Assembly: GCA_040954595.2 (NCBI GenBank)
Contig: CM082590.2
Location: forward strand, 248,001 to 312,000
DNA length: 64,000 nucleotides
Reading direction: 5' to 3'
Origin: Balanoglossus misakiensis
Taxonomy: Eukaryota; Hemichordata
Position numbers and translations under genes: made by a program
The notes under the pieces: generated by a model
Told to the model about the DNA's origin: nothing
Database searches by the model: none
The model's input: only the letters and a program-made list of their open reading frames with translations
Shown here: positions 12,787 to 25,200 of the stretch, piece by piece
How positions within the stretch are numbered: the stretch's first letter is position 1
How the letters are laid out: every line of letters starts with the position of its first letter

Positions 12787-13480
12787 TTATTTGTATAGCG
12801 TCAGTATCCACAAAAAAAATGTGATCAATGACGCTTAAAGCAAAAGTACAATACAACAAATGGCTAAAAAACAGATTTAAAAAGTAAAGTTTTAACATTT
12901 GATTTAAAAACAGATAAGTCTGGTGCCTGGCGAATGGTGAGTGGAAGATTATTCCAAAGAATTGGAGCAGCAACAGTAAAAGCACGATCACCATAACTCT
13001 TGGTGCGTGATCGAACAGGGCAGAGTTTGAACTGATCAGCTGACCTTAAATTGCGACATGGAACATATAGATTAGTCATGCTAGAAAGATAGATTGGACC
13101 AAGTTTATGAATGGATTTAAAAATGAGAACTAACATCTTAAAAACAATACGCTCTGTAACAGGTAGCCAGTGCAACTGATACAAAATTGGAGTGATGTGA
13201 CAGGTGATTTTAGAACGAGTTACAATTCTAGCAGCAATATTCTGAACGCGTTGGATACGGTTGATTGAATACTTCGGGAGCCCAAATAAAAGTGAATTAC
13301 ATGAATCAATTCGAGACGTAATGAATGCATGAACTAATTGCTCTGTAGCTGAATGAGATAAATATTTGCGGATAAGCGCAATGCGACGTAAATGAAAAGT
13401 GGCAGAGCGGCAGATCTGTCCAATATGTGGCTTCATTGTCAGACAAGAGTCAAGGATCACTCCAAGGCTCTTAGCCTGAC
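12749..13480 (-). mobile_element. 5'-truncated L2/CR1-like LINE with (ATT)n tail, block 2 only
   Basis: Absent from the same site in blocks 1, 3 and 5 (AAAGAATA directly followed by AATGG). The minus-strand frame 12864-13460 encodes the reverse transcriptase C-terminus: LHWLPVTERIVFKML, YGDRAFTVAAPILWNNLP and a terminal LSVFKSNVKTLLF. The 3' end in element orientation is an (ATT)n microsatellite (12749-12786), as in L2/CR1-type LINEs, and the 5' end is truncated. A short target duplication of about AATAA is possible. It inserted after the block was duplicated, or was removed from the others by conversion. Confidence 0.88.
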
Positions 13481-15264
13481 AATAAATGGTGTCGTTTAAG
13501 TGGCACCATACACATGTAATGTTATTTCTAAGTCTCGCGTTATTTGGTGTGATTTCGTATGATTCAATATGCGCACGCTATAATTGTAATTCATTCACAT
13601 TTTTTATGGTATGATCATGTTAATGATACATTTTATGATTGGGTGAATTTTGTTTGACTTTGCACCATATGCAGTGTATCACCAGCTGACAGGCGCCAAT
13701 TCCAGCCAACTAGAAGAGTTTCTGAATAAAGCCTTATCTGTTGCTATGCAAGTGCCAACAAAATCATCCAGCACCAGTGAAGCATTGAGTGAGTTGTTGT
13801 TACAAGAGCAGTCCAGATTGATTGACAAGTAAGTCCAAGTTTATCTCAAGACTCATCTGTCTGGTAGCTTTGAGTTTTGGGTTTTATGTTCCTGGGATCA
13901 CCTTGTCTGTATTTCTTTTTAATAAAGAACAGTTTTGTACTTGCAAGACATAAATCAAAAAATGCATATTTATAACTGTATGCCAGCTATGATATTTAAA
14001 GGGACAAAGTCTCTCTCTCGCTGCCCTTTTTCCATACATTATGTTTGATACAAGACACCATTTATGTTATTCTACATGTGGATATATAGTGAATCAATGT
14101 TCGACCACACACAACTTCCATCCCGTTTGTAGGATATGAGAGTAAAAATCTCCCCAAAATGAATTAACTGTAGAGAGTTTGTCCCTTTAATGTGTAGATC
14201 TCTGAAAGACATTTACCATACACTAGTATGTTATATCAGAGAGGACATTAGACCTTTATTCATCACTCACCTAGGTAGCAAAAACCTATTTCAGGTAGTG
14301 AGAATTCCATCAGTATGATTGTGTTATACCCTTTACTCCACTGACTGTATATTTCTCTTTAATTACACACAGATGCGAATTAGGCTGGTCAACGGCAGGG
14401 CTGCTTATTGATTGGCTGGAGCTCCTGGACCCCGAGATTGTGCAAAGTTGCCCTCAACTGCAACACCAGTTACTCTTTGTCAAGACGCACAAACCCAGAA
14501 CAGAGGGCAAAGTTCAAAGTTCGTGCAGTGCTTATTTGCTGGCACTGTTGAGCCACCAGAGTAATTGGCAGACTTTGCATAAATGTATCGATTGGTTACT
14601 CAAACCAAGGACAGACTCAACTAGGTGAGAAATTGTATCATACTTCTTCAGGTTGATCTTTGTACACAGAAAATCGTGTAAAGATCTGAAAATGCCTCAT
14701 GTGGAGAATGAGTTGCCAATATATGAGGCTTAGTGCTTAATTTAATGTAGAATTTCGATATAACACTGAAGTCTAGCTTGCCATTTTCGTGAATTTTTTG
14801 GGGGGAAACTAGAATAGGTGCAGAGTTTGACAGAAATCGTAACTTTTGTGCCGTTTAACACAGTGAGCGATGTGCTGTTAGTCCTAAGGCTTGCCAGATG
14901 GAAACAGAGCCACTCACCATCAGTGCGTACATTCCTCTCCAAATATTCTTCGACCAATCAGCTTCATGAAATGGCCGACCTTGCATTGGTAAGATGATGA
15001 TTTGTGTATTTCCAGTATGAGTCGTGGAGACCTCTGGTAGAAACAAATAAAGACATATGATTGTGAATCATACATACAGGTTCTGGGTGAGGGCTACACA
15101 GTATTTTCATTGGAGTATGTGCAAAAAAAAAGAGTAAGTTTATAGAAAGTTCTAAGCATGAACCAAGTGATTTTTATTTGAATATGATTATGTGTGTTGT
15201 TATTGTTGTTGTTGTTTTGACAAACATATTTGATTTTACTTCACTGCTGCCTTTCTGATTCTAG

Positions 15265-18200
15265 GATTTAGCTCAGTTGATTGTAGAAAGGCCCACCATA
15301 CTCAGCTCCATGCTGTGTAGAGACACCAGTGCCGACCAGACCAACACTATGTACACTGACATCCATGTTGCATATATTCTACAATTACTTGAAGAAAGCC
15401 ACACAGCCCCATGCGGAATCTTACTCATGGGTGAGTGTCAATCAATTACTTCCAGAGCAGGTCTTCAAATCTCGTTCAACTTCTAGTTCATTGTCTTGCA
15501 AATTGTTCATGGTTCACATTTGTTGCCATGCAGTGTTTTATAAAAGTGACATGAAAAGGTAAAAAAATATATAATAATCTGTCTGTTAGCAGTTTCTCTG
15601 TCATTCTTTCATTGTGTCACTACATGTACAAAAGTTGAGACGAAAACCAGTTTTATTCTGTCGTGCCACCCACAGTCAGATTTCGTGATATTGTCAGATT
15701 TCATGATAAAACAAGAAAAAAAAACATTTAATAAGAGTTACATGTATAACCACTGTAACAGTAGTAAGTTTTTATTGCTGACCAATATATGAAGCAGCAA
15801 CATAATTGAGCTCAGCATGGAGATCTCAGAATGGCAGAAAAGTCAATTTTTGTAGCCAATTGAATTTCAAATTTATTCTGTGCCGACTTTCAGCTTAATC
15901 AAGTATGACCTTAATATGGCTTCAATGTTTTCCCAAATTTTAATATAGAATGCTCCACTGTCCAGTGTTCATCCCCATTCAATGTATACATTGTATAGAT
16001 CCAACCATACTATTGTAAAAGGGGAAATTTTTGCGAATTTCGTGAGAGCCAAAAAACGTGAAAATAAATGGTCGCAAAGAAACAATGTGAGCAATGGAAT
16101 AATCAGCTCTCTTGTGATATCACAAAAATTTCCTGTTTTACAGTAATTTTATGCTATAAATTGCAACCCAGCAGTTTTTGTGAAGAGGTGCAGTATTTGT
16201 CATGGCCTGATCAGTTAATCTGTTGTTGCACCATTTACATGTGATATTTCGTGGAAATATCTGCCAATCTGTGTGTCAATTAAACTTGGGATCTTTTCTC
16301 ACCAAACTTTTGTTGTTTTCATCCTGAATTTGTCATTTTTTTCAGCCCTGGAAGACTTGGAACCAGCTCAGTTGGTCTTGTTTGTGCAGTCCTTTGGTAT
16401 ACCAGTCAACAGCATGAGGTATGTTGTAACTCTAGAATTATTCCTCATCAAAGCTACCGTACATCCCAATTTCCATACTTGGTTTAAATTACAACTTTAG
16501 AGATTTACTCTTCGGTGTTGTGAGTTATCTCTCATTGTGGTGGTGCTTTTCAGTAGCCAAAGACACTCTGTGATCTTTCAAGCAGGACTATTAAAAAAAC
16601 TGGGTGTGTGTGTTATAATTAAGTCATACAACAAACCACATATTAAGGTCATTTGGCCCACAAGTATGAATACACATGATCTGCTATAAACATGATGCTA
16701 GCACCATATTCACAAAGATTTTGTCATGATGTGCCGTGATCTGGCCCTGTAACACACATACACATGTAACACTTCTGTTTCTTTTCACAGCAAACTACTG
16801 CAGCAACAACTACATGGCCTGCAGACAAGATCTATACAGTATGGAACAGGCTGTGGTTGACAAAGGATACATGGCTCAGTTAGTGGAAGTTCAACAGATG
16901 AGAGGAGCAGAAGGTGGAAGAAAATTCATTCCTGGATAAAGAGAACAAAGGTACTAGTATTTGTGTTGTGAAATAGTGTCTCAAAAGTTAAGTCATACAT
17001 ATAGAATTCTTCAACTTTGGACATTATTAGGATTTTATATTTTTAGGTTACTGTAATCTTGGTAATTTTTGTGATGGGAAATTTTTCGCGATATTAACAG
17101 AGGTGACTATTTCATGACAATTAATTGTTTGCGTTCTCTTATTTCACTAACTGATTTGCAAAGCTAGATATTCCAGTTTCTTCTCAGAAAGTAAATAATA
17201 TTTCCTGGACATAACACAATTTTTATTTGCAGATGAGGAAAAGAAAGAGGAGAAAAGTGAGGCAATGCAGGTGGATGAAAAGAAAGATGTTGCAGCCAAG
17301 ATGGATGCAAGAAAAGTCACTGTAGATAGTCAAGAGTCAGCCAAGATGATCTTCCTGAAGGTAAGTTTGGTTTAGAAATAAAGTGGACCCTTTTCCAAGT
17401 GGCTTTTCAGTAAATCATGGTTTCTCAGTCAAATCAAGGCCAATGGGCACAGTATAGCTCCTTCTGTAGTCACCTGAAGTTGCAAGGCTTCTTAAACCAG
17501 GTCGTGTTCTTTTGAACCAAAACACAACTGATCATGTCTCATGTTACAATCAAAAGCTGATCTTGTGTCATCAGACATGGACGACTTTCCAAACACCACA
17601 AAACTTATCAGGCTGGGTAATTTAATAGTTCTTCTTTAAGTTTTATGGCCGTTGTGTGAAAATGGTTGGACAGCAAAATCTACCTAAACTGGAAACCTCT
17701 CTACACTGTACTGGGACTCTTTTCCAACTTCAGACTCAAAATCAGTCACTTCCACTTTTGCAGTATCATTGCTAATGAGTGAGTGATTTCTTCTCCTTTG
17801 ATTATATTTACAGCTATTCAGTATTGGTGAGCACAAAGTGAGTGCATCAACGGAAAGACAATATCTGAGAGGCATACAATTGGTATGTACATGTAATATT
17901 TGATCTTAAAACAATTACACTTCCCAGAAGAAATATGATATGTTAAGGTATATTGTCACCTATGGTAATTTAACTACAGTTACCATGGTAAACTTGAGAT
18001 CTAGCCAATCACAGATTTTCAGTGGGTGGCACACGCGAAAAAAAGAGCGCCGCCATATGTCCTTTAGAACGCTCAAATACGCCATTTCAGCCATATATGG
18101 GCGTATGTAAATTATAGGTGACTGTATACCTTTGCGGCAACTTTATCATTTTATGAGAAGATTATGAACTATACTTTGTAAAGGCCGACAGATTTCTCAG

Positions 18201-21200
18201 TGACTGGCCAGGTTTCCTAATAAATGATATTAATATTTTGCCATCATTTCTCACACAGACACTGTCCAGGGAAATCTCCAGGCTGAAATTGTTTGATTCA
18301 TCAGAGAATTCTGGTGATCACATCATTCTGGCAATGCAAGAAATCCTAACATCAAGTGATGAGAGTCAGTTTATTTATAATCTACACAGAAAACATCATT
18401 TGTCATGTCCATTGTTCAGTTTGCTTCACCAACGACAGGTAATTGCATGTCAATTTTATAGTAAGATTACTTACATTCAAACATATTTTCGTTTGTTCGA
18501 GAATTTGAAATTCAATTTGAGTTTCTCAAGTCAGTAGGCTTATAGTGTTATTCCATATATTGGAGAAGTTGAAATTTGATTTGAGTTGCAACTTCCGTTC
18601 AGCTTCCAAAATATTATTCCTCAAATTATGAGACATTTACAGGGGAATATATACAGGGGAATATAAATAATAAGTTGACATATTTATTAAAACATTCTCT
18701 TACATTTTTGACTTCTTACATGATAGATAATTATGATTATTTGACTTCACTAAGGGAAGAGGTCCATTTCAAGTAGGCGGTACCCGGTTCCCCCAGCGCT
18801 CGCATTCGCACGGTATACCTCCTCTCATATGACGTGAATGAGTTGAATTTGATACAGTTTACGTACGTACAGTCGCACTCTTGGGAATTGCAAGTTACGT
18901 GGTGATATCAGTATCACGCCAATGAAAAGATTACGTCTGCGTGACCCCCTGATTGTTCGAGCGCGAACTCTCTCTCCCTCTCTCTCTCTCATTCAACAGC
19001 TCTCAGTCCAAAACAGACATGAAAGTTCAAAACTGACATAATCATGCACAATTCTCACTCTCACTCCTTTATATCATTTAGAAACATCTTGAAAAGAAGG
19101 AAGATATGATGAGATTTGTCCAGCTAGTGTCTGCAATTTTGAGTTCATCAAAGTCTGAAAACAGTGTGTTTACAAAACTTCTCAACCAGTATGAAAAAGT
19201 CAACAGACAACAAGGTGAGCTGTTTATTTCACTTACCTCAAGCAGTGAAATAATTCTCAAAACCATACACAAACTGTAACTTGAGCGTTTTCACTATATC
19301 ACACAGGATAAATAGAAAAATTCTACATACTTTCAAGTTTGTACAATGCATTTATTCTTTGATATCAAAAGACGCCAGACGCGCTCAAGCGCAAATACGT
19401 TGGCATTCAATTTTCCAGATGACAGGCAACTTCAGCAACGTGGTGCAGACAAAGACTGTGCAGACAAAATGCCATGAGGCTGATGAGGTACTATACCTGA
19501 TACATGTTACATGTCTGGCGGTTCTTAAGTACTTACATACGTGGAAAACTTTTACTGGATGCCACTATGTTGTTTGCCGTCACCTGGAAATGACAATGCT
19601 GCAGGTCACATGGCCAGATCACATGACATAAAGAATTCTTAACTGGATTCGTACACTCCTGGAAATTCCTGGAATTTGAAAACCTTCCCAGAAACTCCAT
19701 TAACCATTTGTGGTATCATGTCCAAATGTCCTCCCTTTATGTAGGGACGTATGCCTTAATTCCAGTCTTACGTCCTTCCTTCCAGCGAAATCCCTGAGCA
19801 GTGAGAAAAGTCCCATCAAAGCCAGTGGTGGCAACTTGGATGAAGTGAGTGAAATCATTGAAGCCGTCACTGAGGGACGGATGGCTGTAGATACAGACAT
19901 GTTATAGAAAGGTAAAGTCTACATTTTTAACACTCCCTCAAGCACCTGAACCCTTTCACCGCCATGTTCCAGTCCAAACCCATCGTTTTCTATGGTAAGG
20001 TTGGACCTCTAAAGAAGGAACTGGGAGTGAAAGGGGCTAACCTATTAGATATTCTCACCAAACAAACAGAAACACGAGTGGGATAAGAAGGAACGGACCC
20101 AATGTTAATTATATAGATCCACATTTTTGGTAATATGTAACAGGTTTGACCTGAGTGCGAGCGCAGCAAGCTATCGTGCATATATTCACATTGTTGTCAA
20201 CACTCCACTTTCCACATGCATGCTTCGTCAACTTTTTCGCGGTCAACTGAAGGCTTTGCAATACTTTGTCAAAGACATTCTGTTTCTGTGATAGCTTCAG
20301 ATTATCTACATGTATTTATTGGTGGGTTTCATTCTCACAAGGTCATTGTGGTTGTCTAGTTGTGGTTAAACATGATTTAGGCTCAAAAAGAATAAATGGT
20401 GTCGTTTAAGTGGCACCATACACATGTAATGTTATTTCTAAGTCTCGCGTTATTTGGTGTGATTTCGTATGATTCAATATGCGCACGCTATAATTGTAAT
20501 TCATTCACATTTTTTATGGTATGATCATGTTAATGATACATTTTATGATTGGGTGAATTTTGTTTGACTTTGCACCATATGCAGTGTATCACCAGCTGAC
20601 AGGCGCCAATTCCAGCCAACTAGAAGAGTTTCTGAATAAAGCCTTATCTGTTGCTATGCAAGTGCCAACAAAATCATCCAGCACCAGTGAAGCATTGAGT
20701 GAGTTGTTGTTACAAGAGCAGTCCAGATTGATTGACAAGTAAGTCCAAGTTTATCTCAAGACTCATCTGTCTGGTAGCTTTGAGTTTTGGGTTTTATGTT
20801 CCTGGGATCACCTTGTCTGTATTTCTTTTTAATAAAGAACAGTTTTGTACTTGCAAGACATAAATCAAAAAATGCATATTTATAACTGTATGCCAGCTAT
20901 GATATTTAAAGGGACAAAGTCTCTCTCTCGCTGCCCTTTTTCCATACATTATGTTTGATACAAGACACCATTTATGTTATTCTACATGTGGATATATAGT
21001 GAATCAATGTTCGACCACACACAACTTCCATCCCGTTTGTAGGATATGAGAGTAAAAATCTCCCCAAAATGAATTAACTGTAGAGAGTTTGTCCCTTTAA
21101 TGTGTAGATCTCTGAAAGACATTTACCATACACTAGTATGTTATATCAGAGAGGACATTAGACCTTTATTCATCACTCACCTAGGTAGCAAAAACCTATT

Positions 21201-21909
21201 TCAGGTAGTGAGAATTCCATCAGTATGATTGTGTTATACCCTTTACTCCACTGACTGTATATTTCTCTTTAATTACACATTGTCACAGATGCGAATTAGG
21301 CTGGTCAACGGCAGGGCTGCTTATTGATTGGCTGGAGCTCCTGGACCCCGAGATTGTGCAAAGTTGCCCTCAACTGCAACACCAGTTACTCTTTGTCAAG
21401 ACGCACAAACCCAGAACAGAGGGCAAAGTTCAAAGTTCGTGCAGTGCTTATTTGCTGGCACTGTTGAGCCACCAGAGCAATTGGCAGACTTTGCATAAAT
21501 GTATCGATTGGTTACTCAAACCAAGGACAGACTCAACTAGGTGAGAAATTGTATCATACTTCTTCAGGTTGATCTTTGTACACAGAAAATCGTGTAAAGA
21601 TCTGAAAATGCCTCATGTGGAGAATGAGTTGCCAATATATGAGGCTTAGTGCTTAATTTAATGTAGAATTTCGATATAACACTGAAGTCTAGCTTGCCAT
21701 TTTCGTGAATTTTTTGGGGGGAAACTAGAATAGGTGCAGAGTTTGACAGAAATTGTAACTTTTGTGCCGTTTAACACAGTGAGCGATGTGCTGTTAGTCC
21801 TAAGGCTTGCCAGATGGAAACAGAGCCACTCACCATCAGTGCGTACATCATGTTCCTCTCCAAATATTCTTCGACCAATCAGCTTCATGAAATGGCCGAC
21901 CTTGCATTG
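15265..21909 (+). pseudogene. INTS1: INTS1 block 3 (x2, x5-x13, x1)
   Basis: Exons: x2 15265-15430, x5 16346-16418, x6 16791-16913, x7 17233-17360, x8 17814-17882, x9 18259-18438, x10 19082-19214, x11 19786-19911, x12 20585-20738, x13 21289-21540, x1 21805-21909. x6 differs from the other blocks near 16803-16812, with one extra base, so it is frameshifted only here. x11 has TAG at 19905-19907. x5 encodes LVLFVQSFGIPVNSM, nearly the human sequence. Several silent and intronic variants are shared with block 5 and not with block 4. x3 and x4 are absent. The intron between x1 of block 2 and this x2 is about 40 nt shorter than in other blocks. Confidence 0.85.
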
Positions 21910-22246
21910 GTAAGATGATGATTTGTGTATTTCCAGTATGAGTCGTGGAGACCTCTGGTAGAAACAAATAAAGACATATGATTGTGAATCATACATACAG
22001 GTTCTGGGTGAGGGCTACACACAAATAGTATTAGAACAAAAACAGTTGAAAATGCAAAAGTCTGTGATCTATATATCAAACAGTATTTTCATTGGAGTAT
22101 GTGCAAAAAAAAAGAGTAAGTTTATAGAAAGTTCTAAGCATGAACCAAGTGATTTTTATTTGAATATGATTATGTGTGTTGTTATTGTTGTTGTTGTTTT
22201 GACAAACATATTTGATTTTACTTCACTGCTACCTTTCTGATTCTAG

Positions 22247-25200
22247 GATTTAGCTCAGTTGATTGTAGAAAGGCCCACCATACTCAGCTCCATGCTGTGT
22301 AGAGACACCAGTGCCGACCAGACCAACACTATGTACACTGACATCCATGTTACATATATTCTACAATTACTTGAAGAAAGCCACACAGCCCCATGCGGAA
22401 TCTTACTCATGGGTGAGTGTCAATCAATTACTTCCAGAGCAGGTCTTCAAATCTCGTTCAACTTCTAGTTCATTGTCTTGCAAATTGTTCATGGTTCACA
22501 TTTGTTGCCATGCAGTGTTTTATAAAAGTGACATGAAAAGGTAAAAAAATTATAATAATCTGTCTGTTAGCAGTTTCTCTGTCATTCTTTCATTGTGTCA
22601 CTACATGTACAAAAGTTGAGACGAAAACCAGTTTTATTCTGTCGTGCCACCCACAGTCAGATTTCGTGATATTGTCAGATTTCATGATAAAACAAGAAAA
22701 AAAAACATTTAATAAGAGTTACATGTATAACCACTGTAACAGTAGTAAGTTTTTATTGCTGACCACTATATGAAGCAGCAACATAATTGAGCTCAGCATG
22801 GAGATCTCAGAATGGCAGAAAAGTCAATTTTTGTAGCCAATTGAATTTCAAATTTATTCTGTGCTGTCTTTCAGCTTAATCAAGTATGCATAGACCTTAA
22901 TATGGCTTCAATGTTTTCCCAAATTTTAATATAGAATGCTCCACTGTCCAGTGTTCATCCCCATTCAATGTATACATTGTATAGATCCAACCATACTATT
23001 GTAAAAGGGGAAATTTTTGCGAATTTCGTGAGAGCCAAAAAACGTGAAAATAAATGGTCGCAAAGAAACAATGTGAGCAATGGAATAGTCAGCTCTCTTG
23101 TGATATCACAAAAATTTCCTGTTTTACAGTAATTTTATGCTATAAATTGCAACCCAGCAGTTTTTGTGAAGAGGTGCAGTATTTGTCATGGCCTGATCGG
23201 TTAATCTGTTGTTGCACCATTTACATGTGATATTTCGTGGAAATATCTGCCAATCTGTGTGTCAATTCAACTTGGGATCTTTTCTCACCAAACTTTTGTT
23301 GTTTTCATCCTGAATTTGTCATTTTTTTCAGCCCTGGAAGACTTGGAACCAGCTCAGTTGGTCTTGTTTGTGCAGTCCTTTGGTATACCAGTCAACAGCA
23401 TGAGGTATGTTGTAACTCTAGAATTATTCCTCATCAAAGCTACCGTACATCCCAATTTCCATACTTGGTTTAAATTACAACTTTAGAGATTTACTCTTCG
23501 GTGTTGTGAGTTATCTCTCATTGTGGTGGTGCTTTTCAGTAGCCAAAGACACTCTGTGATCTTTCAAGCAGGACTATTAAAAAAACTGGGTGTGTGTGTT
23601 ATAATTAAGGTGGCATTGCATGAAAAGTTGTGATTTTTGCCAAATTTTACTTTTTTACATAAATCGGTAGGCCTAATACTGACCCACAACCTGACTAATA
23701 CGTCTTGGCGGAAATGGTGCATAATCACCCCAAAATAGCACTTTTCTGAATGAGTTCACAGCTTAACAAATAGGTGTCAACAATGCAAATAGCCGTTTTT
23801 CTCAGTTTGCATTTTCGCTGCTCTTGACAACTTCGGACTAAAATAGCTTCGCCCTGCGTTGGCCGAATTTGCTCAAATTTTGACAGGGAATTGTGTATGA
23901 CCCATCCAACAAAACGCTAGTTTTGTTTGTCCGTAAAGTGTCCCTGGCGGGAATAAACTCTGATTCAATACAACTCACTGTGAATTTGATGAAATTTTCT
24001 GAAAATCTAACTTTTAAACGCTGTTACTCCTCAATGGAAGCAGATAACGCAAAACAAAATTAGCGTATTTTTGCACGTGTACTCTAGTTTTGAATGACAT
24101 ATTAAGATGCATGATGCATGGTCAACTCTTTTACCTATTTTAAATTTCATGACATAATATCAAAAAATGGGTTTTTTCACCCAAAATCGCCACCCTTTCC
24201 GGGGATCAATAATATTTGCAACTCAAACAAAAGTTCAAAATCTCAGCTTCCAGAATATATATGGTTTATGGGGGTTTTAACTTTTTCTTTGATGAGAAAT
24301 AGGCCTGTGAAAAAGTCTCGACGGTTTCATGCAGTGCCACCTTAAGTCATACAACAAACCACATATTAAGGTCATTTTACCCACAAGTATGAATACACAT
24401 GATCTGCTATAAACATGATGCTAGCACCATATTCACAAAGATTTTGTCATGATGTGCCGTGATCTGGCCCTGTAACACACATACACATGTAACACTTCTG
24501 TTTCTTTTCACAGCAAACTACTGCAGCATCTCGACATGGCCTGCAGACAAGATCTGTACAGTATGGAACAGGCTGTGGTTGACAAAGGATACATGGCTCA
24601 GTTAGTGGAAGTTCAACAGATGAGAGGAGCAGAAGGTGGAAAAAAATTCATTCCTGGATAAAGAGAACAAAGGTACTAGTATTTGTGTTGTGAAATAGTG
24701 TCTCAAAAGTTAAGTCATACATATAGAATTCTTCAACTTTGGACATTATTAGGATTTTATATTTTTAGGTTACTGTAATCTTGGTAATTTTTGTGATGGG
24801 AAATTTTTCGCGATATTAACAGAGGTGACTATTTCATGACAATTAATTGTTTGCGTTCTCTTATTTCACTAACTGATTTGCAAAGCTAGATATTCCAGTT
24901 TCTTCTCAGAAAGTAAATAATATTTCCTGGACATAACACAATTTTTATTTGCAGATGAGGAAAAGAAAGAGGAGAAAAGTGAGGCAATGCAGGTGGATGA
25001 AAAGAAAGATGTTGCAGCCAAGATGGATGCAAGAAAAGTCACTGTAGATAGTCAAGAGTCAGCCAAGATGATCTTCCTGAAGGTAAGTTTGGTTTAGAAA
25101 TAAAGTGGACCCTTTTCCAAGTGGCTTTTCAGTAAATCATGGTTTCTCAGTCAAATCAAGGCCAATGGGCACAGACACAGTATAGCTCCTTCTGTAGTCA

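Larger units (their letters stand above)
7627..14988 (+). pseudogene. INTS1: INTS1 block 2 (x2, x5-x13, x1)
   Basis: Exons: x2 7627-7791 (first base and acceptor lost), x5 8707-8779, x6 9152-9273, x7 9593-9720, x8 10174-10242, x9 10619-10798, x10 11436-11568, x11 12140-12265, x12 13675-13828, x13 14373-14624, x1 14889-14988. x13 has LLIDWLELLDPEIV and LALLSHQSNWQTLHKCI, which align with the human INTS1 segment LLVDWLEMLDPEVV. Defects: x2 is fused to the intron before x13 (junction near 7626, no AG); x11 has TAG at 12259-12261 and its donor GT is GA; x1 has a 5-nt deletion near 14928-14935 and is frameshifted. A retrotransposon tail sits in the x11-x12 intron. x2 carries a 4-nt insertion relative to block 1. 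Confidence 0.85.
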
